This document shows, piece after piece, positions 33,533 to 41,509 of a stretch of DNA of 64,000 nt (its first letter is position 1; every line of letters begins with the position of its first letter). The notes under the pieces are model-generated. The model saw only the letters and a program-made list of their open reading frames with translations. It ran no database searches and was not told the DNA's origin. Where the stretch lies: the NCBI RefSeq assembly GCF_036206005.1, contig NZ_CP108143.1:6787501-6851500 (forward strand), written 5' to 3'. Origin of the DNA: Streptomyces sp. NBC_00178 (GTDB taxonomy: Bacteria; Actinomycetota; Actinomycetes; Streptomycetales; Streptomycetaceae). A program made the translations under genes and the position numbers.

Positions 33533-33979
33533 ATGACCACCATGTACGCCGACGAAGTCGCCCCGTGCCCGCCGAGGGCCGGCACCCTCTACGACGTCCT
33601 GGAACTCATCCTCGACCGCGGCATGGTCATCGACGTGTTCATCAGGGTGTCGCTGGTCGGCATCGAGATCCTCAAGATAGACGCGCGCATCGTGGTCGCG
33701 AGCGTGGACACCTATCTCCGCTTCGCCGAGGCCTGCAACCGGCTCGACCTGGAGCGTGACTCCGGCAGCACCACCATCCCCGAACTGCTCGGCGGAGGTG
33801 TCGCCAAGTCCGTCGGCAAGCGCAAGGTCCGCAAGGCGGCGGAGTCCGTGGGCGACTCGGTCCGCAAGGCGGTGGGCGGCGGTGACGACGATGACGACGA
33901 CTCGCAGGAGGAGCGTCCGAGGAAGCGCCGGGCACCCGCACGTGACAGTTCGAGCCGGCGTCGGCGTGCGGAGGTGTGA
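33533..33979 (+). CDS. gvpA: Gas vesicle structural protein GvpA
   Basis: 148-aa protein whose residues 18-72 are the GvpA rib-forming domain: TLYDVLELILDRGMVIDVFIRVSLVGIEILKIDARIVVASVDTYLRFAEA. The C-terminal half is a charged linker rich in Asp, Ser, Lys and Arg (VRKAVGGGDDDDDDSQEERPRKRR), an extension common in Streptomyces GvpA. GvpA is the main shell protein; the hydrophobic beta-strands form the gas-permeable wall. The start ATG 33533 has GAAGGA upstream. The overlap of GvpA, J and S domains in this operon indicates three shell-type subunits. Confidence 0.92.
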   Translation: MTTMYADEVAPCPPRAGTLYDVLELILDRGMVIDVFIRVSLVGIEILKIDARIVVASVDTYLRFAEACNRLDLERDSGSTTIPELLGGGVAKSVGKRKVRKAAESVGDSVRKAVGGGDDDDDDSQEERPRKRRAPARDSSSRRRRAEV

Positions 33980-33982
33980 GGC

Positions 33983-34735
33983 GTGACGTCCAGCGGTGTG
34001 TACGTGTACGCGATCATCCCCGCGAAAGCCGCGCTCCCGCCCGGCACGGCGGGCGTGGGCGGCCCGCCGGCACCGGTACGGCTGGTCGGAGAAGGGAAGG
34101 TCAGGGCGGTCGTGAGCGACGCGCCGCCCCAACTGCGCGCCCGAAGAAGAGACTTGATGGCGCACCAAGACCTGCTGTTGCGGCTCTCCGGCAACGGCCC
34201 GGTCCTGCCCATGCGGTTCGGGGTGATCGCGCCGGACGAGGATTCCCTGCGGCACTCGCTGGGCCGATCCCAGGCGGAACACCTGGCGACGCTCGCGCGT
34301 CTCGACGGCGCGGTCGAGTTCAACCTCAAGGCGCTGCCCGCGCAGGACGCCCTGGCCGCGGTCGTGGCCGAGGAGAAGACGGTGCGGCGACTGCGCGAGG
34401 AGGTCCGCAGGCGCCCGGATTACGAGGCGAACGTCCGGCTGGGCGAGGCGGTCGCCACCGCTCTGTCACGCAGGGCGGCCGATGCGGGGGCGAAGCTCCT
34501 GCGTGAACTCACTCCCAAGGCCCGTGCGGTGGCCCCTGGCCCGGACGTGCACGGGTGCGTCCTGAATGTGTCCTTCCTCGTCGACCGGGGCGAGAGCGAT
34601 GCCTTCGGCACGGCCGTGCGGCGGTTCGCCGACGCACACCGTGAGCGCGTCGATCTCCGGATCGCGGGGCCGCTGCCCTGCTACAGCTTCGTCCCTTCCC
34701 GCGCTTCACGGCCCTCGGCGGCGGGGGTGGTCTGA
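33983..34735 (+). CDS. gvpF: Gas vesicle protein GvpF
   Basis: 250-aa GvpF/GvpL-family protein: VYVYAIIPAKAAL at the start, VRLVGEGKVRAVVSDAP, LMAHQDLLLRLSGNGPVLPMRFGVIAPDE near residues 60-87 and the C-terminal LRIAGPLPCYSFV. GvpF is an accessory, shell-associated protein required for assembly. GTG 33983 follows gvpA by 3 bp, indicating coupling. Its C-terminal domain shares the pattern with GvpL further downstream. Confidence 0.92.
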   Translation: MTSSGVYVYAIIPAKAALPPGTAGVGGPPAPVRLVGEGKVRAVVSDAPPQLRARRRDLMAHQDLLLRLSGNGPVLPMRFGVIAPDEDSLRHSLGRSQAEHLATLARLDGAVEFNLKALPAQDALAAVVAEEKTVRRLREEVRRRPDYEANVRLGEAVATALSRRAADAGAKLLRELTPKARAVAPGPDVHGCVLNVSFLVDRGESDAFGTAVRRFADAHRERVDLRIAGPLPCYSFVPSRASRPSAAGVV

Positions 34736-34736
34736 C

Positions 34737-34991
34737 ATGGGACTCGTCTCCGGACTCCTGCTGCTGCCGCTGGCACCGGTCCGCGGTGTGGTCTGGGTCG
34801 CCGAGAAGGCGTACGAGGCGGCGGACCGCGAGTTGCATGACCCGGGCGTCATCCGAGCGCAACTTGCCTCACTCAACCAGGAGTTGGAGGACGGCGGGAT
34901 CAGCCTGGAGGTGTTCGAGCGGGAAGAGGAGAAGCTGCTCGACCGGCTGCACGCCGCAGGAATCCGCTCCGTGCCGAACCATCGAAGGTGA
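34737..34991 (+). CDS. gvpG: Gas vesicle protein GvpG
   Basis: 84-aa helical protein: hydrophobic N-terminus GLVSGLLLLPLAPVRGVVWVAEKAYEAADREL then an acidic-basic amphipathic helix LASLNQELEDGGISLEVFEREEEKLLDRLHAA. Both features match GvpG, a small accessory protein of gas vesicle assembly. Starts 1 bp after the gvpF stop. Confidence 0.9.
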   Translation: MGLVSGLLLLPLAPVRGVVWVAEKAYEAADRELHDPGVIRAQLASLNQELEDGGISLEVFEREEEKLLDRLHAAGIRSVPNHRR

Positions 34992-34998
34992 CTCACTC

Positions 34999-36045
34999 AT
35001 GGAAGACCAGACGAAGGCCACACTCGCGGCAGCCCTGGTGGGCGGTTACGTACTCGGCCGGACCAAGAAGGGCCGGCTCGCGCTGTCCATCGCGACCTAC
35101 CTGGCCGGACGGCGTTTCGGCCTGGAGCCGCGCCAGCTAGCCGCCGAAGGGGTACGCAGGCTGAGCGAAGTCCCACAGTTCGCCGAGCTCCAGGAACAGT
35201 TGCGTGGCGACGTGCTCGAGTCCGGCAAGAAGGCGCTTACAGCGGCAGCGGACCGGGGCATGAACTCCCTGGCCGACGCCCTCAGCGACCGGACCGCGCG
35301 GCTCGGCGAGCGGGGTGTCGAGGACGACGAGGGTGAGGAAGACGAGGAGTACGAGGAGGAAGAAGGCGAGCCCGGGGACGAGGAAGAGGGCGAGCCCGAG
35401 GAGGAGGAGTACGACGAGGAGCCGGAGGACGAGGAGTACGACGAGGACGAGGACGAGGAAGAGGAAGAGCCCGAGGACGAGGAAGAGGAGTACGGCGAGG
35501 AGCCTGAGGAGGAGGAAGAGGAGCCCGAGGAGGACGAGGAGGACTACGAGGGCGCCGAAGAAGAGGAGGAGCCGGAGGAGTCGGCACCGAGCAAGCGACG
35601 CAGGAGCCCCAGCAGGGCGGCTGCGAAGAAGGCGGCACCTGCGAAGAAGTCCGCTCCTGCGAAGAAGGCGGCACCTGCGAAGAAGTCCGCTCCTGCGAAG
35701 AAGGCGGCACCTGCGAAGAAGTCCGCTCCTGCGAAGAAGGCGGCACCTGCGAAGAAGTCCGCTGCGAAGAAGTCCGCACCTGCGAAGAAGACCGCTGCGA
35801 AGAAGTCCGCACCTTCGAAGACGGCGGCTGCCAAGAAGGCCACGCCCGCGAAGAAGGCCACCGGCAAGAAGGCACCGGCGAAGGGGACGACCGCAAAGAA
35901 GTCCGCCCCCGCGAAGAAGGCTGCCAAGAAGCCGGCCGCGAAGAAGGCTGCGCCCGCGAAGAAGGCTGCAAGCAAGAAAACCGCTTCAGCCAAGAAGACA
36001 TCGTCATCGAAGCGAGCCGCGTCCCGCGGCGGACGGCGGAGGTAG
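34999..36045 (+). CDS. gvpY: Gas vesicle cluster protein GvpY with acidic centre and histone H1-like tail
   Basis: 348-aa protein in three parts. Residues 1-105 are a helical domain (VGGYVLGRTKKGRLALSIATYLAGRRFG; AGRRFGLEPRQLAAEGVRRLSE) with a hydrophobic stretch; about 105-200 is an almost purely Glu/Asp region; about 205-348 is a Lys/Ala/Pro repeat tail (AKKSAPAKKAAPAKK) like histone H1 and HupB tails. GvpY occurs only in Streptomyces-type gas vesicle operons and its function is unknown. The tail is encoded partly by 36-bp tandem repeats (separate entry). The ATG at 34999 has weak GAAGGTGA upstream. Possibly a DNA- or membrane-binding assembly factor (inference). Confidence 0.85.
   Translation: MEDQTKATLAAALVGGYVLGRTKKGRLALSIATYLAGRRFGLEPRQLAAEGVRRLSEVPQFAELQEQLRGDVLESGKKALTAAADRGMNSLADALSDRTARLGERGVEDDEGEEDEEYEEEEGEPGDEEEGEPEEEEYDEEPEDEEYDEDEDEEEEEPEDEEEEYGEEPEEEEEEPEEDEEDYEGAEEEEEPEESAPSKRRRSPSRAAAKKAAPAKKSAPAKKAAPAKKSAPAKKAAPAKKSAPAKKAAPAKKSAAKKSAPAKKTAAKKSAPSKTAAAKKATPAKKATGKKAPAKGTTAKKSAPAKKAAKKPAAKKAAPAKKAASKKTASAKKTSSSKRAASRGGRRR
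35622..35765 (+). repeat. Four 36-bp tandem repeats inside gvpY
   Basis: Units at 35622, 35658, 35694 and 35730, near-identical, each made of two 18-bp halves (TGCGAAGAAGGCGGCACC and TGCGAAGAAGTCCGCTCC). They code for alternating AKKAAP and AKKSAP, so the lysine-rich tail can vary in length by slippage in 12-residue steps. Confidence 0.9.
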
Positions 36046-36051
36046 GCAGCC

Positions 36052-37137
36052 ATGGCCAGGACGGACAAGGAAGAGCCCGAGGCGGAAGAGTCGGGCATGG
36101 ACCGCCTCCGCGGGGAGTTCACGAACTTCCTCGGCGCACAGACGGACAAGCTCGCGCAGAAGGCCGGCGACAAGCTGACGGGTCTCACGGAGCAGTTCAC
36201 CGATATGGCCGAGAACGGTGGGGGCCTGCCGTCGGTCGCCTCCCGCGTCCTCAAGGGCGAATCACCGGTGAAGGCGTTCGTCGGCGAGAAGGCGGGGAGT
36301 GTCAAGGACAAAGTCATGGACAAGGCCAAGGACGCGTTCGGCGGGGGCAAGGGCAAGAGCCAGTCCGGCGGCGGCAAGTCCATGAACATCATCGAGGTCC
36401 TCGACGTCGGTGTGCCTCTGCGGACCGCCTACGACCACTGGACGCGTTACGACAAGTTCGGCAGCTTCACCAAGGGCGTCCAGTCGGTCTCCATGGACGA
36501 GGAGATGGAGAGCGACTGGAAGGTGAAGATCGGCCCTTCCTCGCGCAGCTTCAAGGCCACGGTCCAGGAACAGGTGCCCGACGACCGCATCGTGTGGACC
36601 TCCGAGGGATCCAAGGGCTCCACGCGTGGCTGCGTGAGTTTCCACGAACTCGCACCGAGCCTCACCCGGATCGTCCTGGTCGTGGAGTACTACCCCTCCG
36701 GATTCTTCGAGAAGACCGGCAATCTGTGGCGGGTGCAGGGCCGTCGTATGCGACTCGACTTCAAGCACTTCCAGCGTTTCGTGACGCTCACCGACGAAGA
36801 GCCCGAGGGCTGGCGCGGTGAGATCCGCGAGGGCGAGGTCGTGCAGTCGCACGAAGAGGCCATGGAGGAAGAAGAGGCGGAGAACGAGGACGCCGAGTCC
36901 GACGAATCCGAACTCGAGGACGACGACTCGGAGTACGAGGACGAGGAAGACCCCGGGGAAGAGGACGACGAGGAGTACGAGGAGGAGCCCGCGGACGACG
37001 AAGACGCGGACGACGAAGACGAGGACGACGAAGACGCGGAGGACGAAGAAGCGGAGGACGAAGAAGCGGAGGAGGAGCCCGAGGAGGAGGAGGAGAGCGC
37101 CCCCAGGAAGCGGCGCGGACGGCGGGCGTCGCGGTGA
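36052..37137 (+). CDS. gvpZ: Gas vesicle cluster protein GvpZ, SRPBCC domain with acidic tail
   Basis: 361-aa protein. Residues 1-100 are charged and helical (TDKLAQKAGDKLTGLTEQFTDMAE), about residues 110-250 form an SRPBCC/START-like lipid- or ligand-binding domain (MNIIEVLDVGVPLRTAYDHWTRYDKFGSFTKGVQSV then ATVQEQVPDDRIVWTSEGSKGSTRGCVSFHEL), and residues 265-350 are nearly all Glu/Asp. Typical of the Streptomyces gas vesicle operon; function unknown. Together with the GvpY tail this gives two strongly charged partners of opposite sign. Its stop overlaps gvpJ by 4 bp. Confidence 0.87.
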   Translation: MARTDKEEPEAEESGMDRLRGEFTNFLGAQTDKLAQKAGDKLTGLTEQFTDMAENGGGLPSVASRVLKGESPVKAFVGEKAGSVKDKVMDKAKDAFGGGKGKSQSGGGKSMNIIEVLDVGVPLRTAYDHWTRYDKFGSFTKGVQSVSMDEEMESDWKVKIGPSSRSFKATVQEQVPDDRIVWTSEGSKGSTRGCVSFHELAPSLTRIVLVVEYYPSGFFEKTGNLWRVQGRRMRLDFKHFQRFVTLTDEEPEGWRGEIREGEVVQSHEEAMEEEEAENEDAESDESELEDDDSEYEDEEDPGEEDDEEYEEEPADDEDADDEDEDDEDAEDEEAEDEEAEEEPEEEEESAPRKRRGRRASR

Positions 37138-37472
37138 CCGATCTCGATGTCGGACGGGACGCCTACGCCATCCCAGGACCTCCGAACACCAATCTCGCCG
37201 ACATCCTCGAGCGGGTCCTGGACAAAGGCATCGTCATCGCGGGCGACATCAAGATCGACCTTCTGGACATCGAGCTGCTCACCATCCGGCTCCGCCTTTT
37301 CGTCGCGTCCGTGGACACCGCGAAGAAGGCGGGAATCGACTGGTGGGAGACGGATCCGGCGCTGAGTTCGCGCGCCGCCCGCAACTCTCTGCAAGACGAG
37401 AACCGTGAATTGCGTGAGCGGCTGGAAGCTCTCGAGTCGAAGAAGGACGAGATGCCGGCGGACGACCGATGA
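37134..37472 (+). CDS. gvpJ: Gas vesicle protein GvpJ
   Basis: 112-aa GvpA-like protein: NLADILERVLDKGIVIAGDIKIDLLDIELLTIRLRLFVASVDTAKKAGIDWW at residues 20-75 is a GvpA/J rib domain, followed by a helical NRELRERLEALESKKDEM coiled-coil tail. GvpJ is a minor shell homologue, needed for nucleation of the cone ends. GTG 37134 overlaps the gvpZ stop (GTGA). Confidence 0.9.
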   Translation: MTDLDVGRDAYAIPGPPNTNLADILERVLDKGIVIAGDIKIDLLDIELLTIRLRLFVASVDTAKKAGIDWWETDPALSSRAARNSLQDENRELRERLEALESKKDEMPADDR

Positions 37473-37491
37473 GCAAGGAGGACAGAGCCAC

Positions 37492-38343
37492 ATGACGGAT
37501 CGGGGTCCCGAGCCCATCGACAGCCTGACTTCGGACGACGCCGAAGCATCGGACGACAGTGCCCTCTACGTATTCGCGGTGTGCCGTTCACCGGCTACCG
37601 AGGTTCTCACCGGTCTGCCAGGCGTCGCCGGGGGCGGCCCGCTCCGTCACATGCCCTTCGGTGAGCTCACCGCGGTCGTCCAGACCGTCCGGGCCGCCGA
37701 CTTCACGGACGAGGTGTGGCAGGCACGCATGTCCGACCGTGCCGAGCTCGAAGCGTACGCGCGTGCTCATCACCAGGTGGTTTCGGCGGCCGCTGACTCC
37801 TGTCCGACCGTCCCACTTCCGCTGGCCACGCTGTACCACAACGAGGAACGGGCCCGGCACGCTCTCGTAGCCGAGACCCCACGGTTCCGCGCCGCCCTGG
37901 AGCGGACAGCCGGTCGCTCCGAATGGGGTGTGAAAGTCTATGCGGCCGGCCTCCCGGCAGCGGCCGGGAATGCCGCTCCCCGAAGCGCGGCGGTTTCCGG
38001 AGGACTCATCAACCGTCCGGCGCCCGGGGCCGGCCTCGCCTATCTGGAACGCAAGCGCAGCGTGCAGGCACAGCGCGAACAGCGCCACGAGGAGTCCCTC
38101 CGCCTCGCCGACTCGGTGGACTCCGCGTTCCACGGTGTCGCCGCCGCGGGGCGCCGGCTGAGGCCGCACGGACCGGGGCTGGGGGAGGACGGGGGAGTCC
38201 AGGTCCTCAACGCCACCTACCTGGTGGACGGGCACCGGGCGACCGAGGTCGATCAGCTGGCGCGAGCGCTGCGGCGGGCCACCGGGGCGCGGATCGAGAT
38301 CTCGGGGCCGTGGGTGCCCTACTCATTCGTCGGTGAGGTGTAG
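37492..38343 (+). CDS. gvpL: Gas vesicle protein GvpL
   Basis: 283-aa GvpF/L-family protein: ALYVFAVCRSPATEVLTGLPGVAGGGPLRHMPFGELTAVVQTVRAADF near residues 22-72, AHHQVVSAAADSCPTVPLPLATLYHNEERAR, and the C-terminal RIEISGPWVPYSFVGEV. The middle has a long Arg/Glu-rich helix (AYLERKRSVQAQREQRHEE). Assembly accessory protein interacting with other Gvp proteins in known systems. The ATG at 37492 has GAGCAAGGAGGACAG upstream, a strong site. Confidence 0.9.
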   Translation: MTDRGPEPIDSLTSDDAEASDDSALYVFAVCRSPATEVLTGLPGVAGGGPLRHMPFGELTAVVQTVRAADFTDEVWQARMSDRAELEAYARAHHQVVSAAADSCPTVPLPLATLYHNEERARHALVAETPRFRAALERTAGRSEWGVKVYAAGLPAAAGNAAPRSAAVSGGLINRPAPGAGLAYLERKRSVQAQREQRHEESLRLADSVDSAFHGVAAAGRRLRPHGPGLGEDGGVQVLNATYLVDGHRATEVDQLARALRRATGARIEISGPWVPYSFVGEV

Positions 38344-38345
38344 AG

Positions 38346-38573
38346 ATGCCCCATGACGTCGTGCCCTGGGACAACCCCGAACCGCTTAGCGGCCCCATCG
38401 GTGTGCCGCTGGTCGACCTGCTGGACCGGGTGCTGGCGACGGGTGTGGTGATCAGCGGTGACCTCGTCATCGCGATCGCGGACGTGCCGCTGGTGCGGCT
38501 CTCCCTGCACGCCCTGCTGTCCTCCGTGAACGAACGCGTGCCGGCGCCCTGGGCGGACGGAGGGCCGCTGTGA
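38346..38573 (+). CDS. gvpS: Gas vesicle protein GvpS (GvpA-like)
   Basis: 75-aa GvpA/S-family shell-type protein: VPLVDLLDRVLATGVVISGDLVIAIADVPLVRLSLHALLSSV with the same hydrophobic rib pattern as GvpA and GvpJ. Third GvpA homologue in the operon. Starts 2 bp after gvpL and overlaps gvpK by 4 bp. Confidence 0.88.
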   Translation: MPHDVVPWDNPEPLSGPIGVPLVDLLDRVLATGVVISGDLVIAIADVPLVRLSLHALLSSVNERVPAPWADGGPL

Positions 38574-38848
38574 CGGACTCCCGCATCGACGTCGACTCCG
38601 ACCGGCTCGGCAGGGATCTCGTCGCACTCGTGCTGACCGTGGTCGAACTGCTGCGGCAGCTGATGGAACGCCAGGCGATCCGCCGCATCGACCAGGGCGA
38701 CCTGTCCGAGAGCCAGGTGGACGAGATCGGGACCACGCTCATGATGCTCGACCAGCGCATGGCCGAGCTCTGCGAGCAGCATGGAGTGCGCCCCGAGGAC
38801 CTCAACCTCGACCTCGGCCCCCTGGGGACCCTGCTGCCCCGCGACTGA
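38570..38848 (+). CDS. gvpK: Gas vesicle protein GvpK
   Basis: 92-aa protein: DSDRLGRDLVALVLTVVELLRQLMERQAIRRIDQGDLSESQVDEIGTTLMMLDQRMAELCEQHGVRPEDLNLDLGPLGTLL, a close match to GvpK across its full length. Helical accessory protein essential in known systems. GTG 38570 overlaps gvpS. Last gene of the operon; 157 bp without a gene follow. Confidence 0.92.
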   Translation: MTDSRIDVDSDRLGRDLVALVLTVVELLRQLMERQAIRRIDQGDLSESQVDEIGTTLMMLDQRMAELCEQHGVRPEDLNLDLGPLGTLLPRD

Positions 38849-39005
38849 CCTCGCAGCCGACGGGAATCGCACTCGAGGCCTCCAGCCAGGCCCGTGGCGG
38901 TGCGTCAGGACCCGCCGGCGTTCGAATGGCGGACCTGTCCGACCCGTTTTAACGTCAACGAGTGAACGATTCCGAGCAATGCCGACTCGTATGGCACGGA
39001 GCGCT

Positions 39006-40688
39006 ATGACACATTCCGGACCGAATTCCGCAACCGTCGCCGAATCCCCTCAGCGGGGGCACGGCAACGGAATCGCGCTGCTCGTCATCGCCTCGTGTCA
39101 GCTGATGGTCGTTCTCGACATCACCATCGTGAACATCGCTCTGCCCCACATCCAGAGTTCGCTCGGCTTCTCGACCGAGAACCTCTCGTGGGTCGTGAAC
39201 GCCTACACCCTCACCTTCGGCGGGCTACTGCTGCTCGGCGGACGCCTGGGCGACATTCTCGGCCGCCGCCGGGTCTTCATCTTCGGCGTCCTTCTGTTCG
39301 TACTGGCCTCTCTCCTCGGCGGCCTCTCGCAGGACGCCTGGCAACTGCTCGCCTCGCGCGCACTGCAGGGCGTGGGAGGCGCGATCGCCTCGCCGACGGC
39401 CCTCTCCCTCATCACCACGACCTTCCGTGAAGGGCCCGAGCGCAACCGTGCGTTCGGCGTGTTCGCGGCCGTCTCGGCGGGCGGGAGTGCCATCGGGCTG
39501 CTCGCGGGCGGCGTGCTGGTGGAGTGGCTCGACTGGCGGTGGGTCTTCTTCGTGAACGTCCCCATCGGCCTGCTGATCGCGGTCGCGACCCCGCGGTACA
39601 TCAAGGAGTCCGAACGCCATCCGGGCAACTTCGACATCCTCGGCGCGCTCACCTCCACGCTCGGCATGGTGCTGCTCGTGTACGGCTTCATCAGGGCGTC
39701 GGAGGACGGCTGGACCGACTCCCTGACCATCGGAGCCTTCGCCGGGGCCGTGGTCTTCCTCCTGATCTTCCTGGCGGTGGAGAGCCGGTCGAGACAGCCG
39801 ATCACACCCCTGCACATGTTCCGCGACCGTAACCGCGCCGGCACCTACGGCATGATGCTCTGCCTGTCCGCGGCCATCTTCGGGATGTTCTTCTTCCTGA
39901 CGCTCTTCGTGCAGAACATCCTCGACTTCAGCCCGCTGCGGGCGGGTCTGGCGTTCCTGCCGGTGAGCGTGATCATCGCCATCAGCGCGGGTATCGCCTC
40001 CCAACTGCTGCCGAAGTGGGGGCCCAAACCCTTCCTGGTGGTGGGCGCGATCTTCGCCGCCGCCGGACTCGGATGGCTGACCCTGACCGATGTCGACAGC
40101 ACCTACCTGGGCAGTATTCTGGGGCCCCTCCTGGTCTTCGGCTTCGGCATGGGCATGCAGTTCGTGTCGCTCACACTGATGGCGGTCTCCGGTGTCGCGC
40201 CCCGGGAAGCGGGCGCGGCCTCGGGGGTGCTCAACGCCACGCAGCAGGTGGGCGGATCGCTCGGGCTCTCCATCCTGGTCACCGTGTTCGGTACCGCCAG
40301 TCGCAACGAGGCCAAGGACCAGCTCCCCAAGTTCCTGGCGGAGTCGACCCCGGCCCAGCAACAGCGGTTCCGCAGGACGGAGCAGCTTCCTTCGCCCTGG
40401 GGCGACCAGGTGCTCGCGTCGGGCGTCTCCCAGGCCTTCGTGGTGGCTGCCGTCTTCTCGGCCGTGGCCGCGGTCATCGCCCTGCTGGTCATCCAGGTGC
40501 GTGCCTCCGACCTCGAACGCCTGCGGGGCGGCGGGGACATGGGGCCGGCCATGGCGGACGAGGCCGATGCGGCGGCGGGAGGAGCGGCACCCGGCGGTGG
40601 TTCCGGCCACGGTGAGCCGGACGGCGGAGGCGACGGACCGTCGATGCGGAAGAGGGACGGGGACGAAGGCTCCCCGCCACCTGGCTAG
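39006..40688 (+). CDS. DHA2 family (EmrB/QacA-type) multidrug MFS exporter
   Basis: 560-aa proton-coupled drug exporter with about 14 membrane helices. Family motifs: LDITIVNIALPHIQ in helix 1 (motif D1), GRLGDILGRRRVFI in the 2-3 loop (motif A), VSAGGSAIGLLAGG (motif C, antiporter motif) and GPLLVFGFGMGMQFVSLTLMAVSGV. The hydrophilic C-terminus (about residues 515-560) is Gly/Asp/Glu-rich. The ATG at 39006 has GGAG five bases upstream. No regulator gene is adjacent; a short block of AACG repeats at 38951-38970 before the start could be regulatory but I could not define it. Confidence 0.93.
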   Translation: MTHSGPNSATVAESPQRGHGNGIALLVIASCQLMVVLDITIVNIALPHIQSSLGFSTENLSWVVNAYTLTFGGLLLLGGRLGDILGRRRVFIFGVLLFVLASLLGGLSQDAWQLLASRALQGVGGAIASPTALSLITTTFREGPERNRAFGVFAAVSAGGSAIGLLAGGVLVEWLDWRWVFFVNVPIGLLIAVATPRYIKESERHPGNFDILGALTSTLGMVLLVYGFIRASEDGWTDSLTIGAFAGAVVFLLIFLAVESRSRQPITPLHMFRDRNRAGTYGMMLCLSAAIFGMFFFLTLFVQNILDFSPLRAGLAFLPVSVIIAISAGIASQLLPKWGPKPFLVVGAIFAAAGLGWLTLTDVDSTYLGSILGPLLVFGFGMGMQFVSLTLMAVSGVAPREAGAASGVLNATQQVGGSLGLSILVTVFGTASRNEAKDQLPKFLAESTPAQQQRFRRTEQLPSPWGDQVLASGVSQAFVVAAVFSAVAAVIALLVIQVRASDLERLRGGGDMGPAMADEADAAAGGAAPGGGSGHGEPDGGGDGPSMRKRDGDEGSPPPG

Positions 40689-40698
40689 CATCCCCTTC

Positions 40699-40746
40699 GG
40701 ACCGCCGGACCGCCGGACCGCCGGACCGCCGGATCTCCGGATCGGC
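40699..40746. repeat. 8-bp tandem repeats between convergent genes
   Basis: GGACCGCC repeated exactly four times (40699-40730), then two related units (GGATCTCC, GGATCGGC). It follows the exporter stop by 10 bp. Non-coding, likely slippage-prone. Confidence 0.85.
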
Positions 40747-40805
40747 GCTTACCCGTTCCCCGGATCTCCGGTCGTCCAGCCGGCGGAGGGGCTGCCCCGT
40801 CGACG

Positions 40806-41402
40806 TCAGCGGCCGTTGCCGGGAGCTCGCTCGACGAGGCGCATGTAGCGCTCCCAGTCCCAGTCCGCGCCCGGATCCGTGTGGTCGCTGCCCGGTACTT
40901 CGTGGTGGCCGATGACGTGCGCGCGGTCCCTGGGCAGGCCGTAGCGGTCGCATATGTCCGCGGTGAGGTGCGCCGACCGCTCGTACATCACCTGGGTGAA
41001 GTAGGAAGGCCGGTCCACCCAGCCCTCGTGCTCGATGCCGATGCTGCGGGTGTTGTAGTCCCAGTTCCCCGCGTGCCAGGCGATGTCCCGTTCGCGCACG
41101 CACTGGGCCACGAAGCCGTCCCCCGAGCGCACCACGTAGTGGGCGGACACGTGGCTGGCCGGGCCCGCGAAGATGCCGACGGTCTCGGTGAACGCCTGCT
41201 GCGCGACATGGATGACGACCCGGTCGACCCGATGGTCCGAAGGCCTGTTCGCGGACGTGCGGTTGGCCGGGGACGCGGGAAACCACTGCGCCTGCGGGTA
41301 GTCCGCGGCCGCCGTCGGCACGGCCCCCGCGCGGACCGACGCCGGGAGGAACGCCGCCGTGGCGGTGACCGCGGCGCCCTGAAGGATCCTTCTGCGCCGC
41401 AT
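40806..41402 (-). CDS. Secreted N-acetylmuramoyl-L-alanine amidase (PGRP/Amidase_2), Tat-type signal
   Basis: 198-aa protein with an RRRRILQ N-terminus and hydrophobic AAVTATAAFLPASVRA segment, a likely twin-arginine signal. The mature part is an amidase_2/PGRP domain: DRVVIHVAQQAF with a zinc-binding His, SAHYVVRSGDGFVAQCVRERDIAWHAGNWDYNTRSIGIEHEGWVD, and AHVIGHHEVPGSDHTDPGADWDWERYM providing the further His and Asp ligands. Cleaves the amide bond between MurNAc and peptide. Start ATG 41402 has CAGGAG six bases upstream; the longer frame with MINPTTGAP is weaker. Confidence 0.9.
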   Translation of the reverse strand: MRRRRILQGAAVTATAAFLPASVRAGAVPTAAADYPQAQWFPASPANRTSANRPSDHRVDRVVIHVAQQAFTETVGIFAGPASHVSAHYVVRSGDGFVAQCVRERDIAWHAGNWDYNTRSIGIEHEGWVDRPSYFTQVMYERSAHLTADICDRYGLPRDRAHVIGHHEVPGSDHTDPGADWDWERYMRLVERAPGNGR

Positions 41403-41509
41403 CGGTGCTCCTGTGGTGGGATTGATCATGGTGTACGGCTGGAAGACGCGCCCTCCCGGCTCACGGTTCCCCGCACCCGGAGGACGCGTCCGCGCCAGTG
41501 GGCCCGGGC

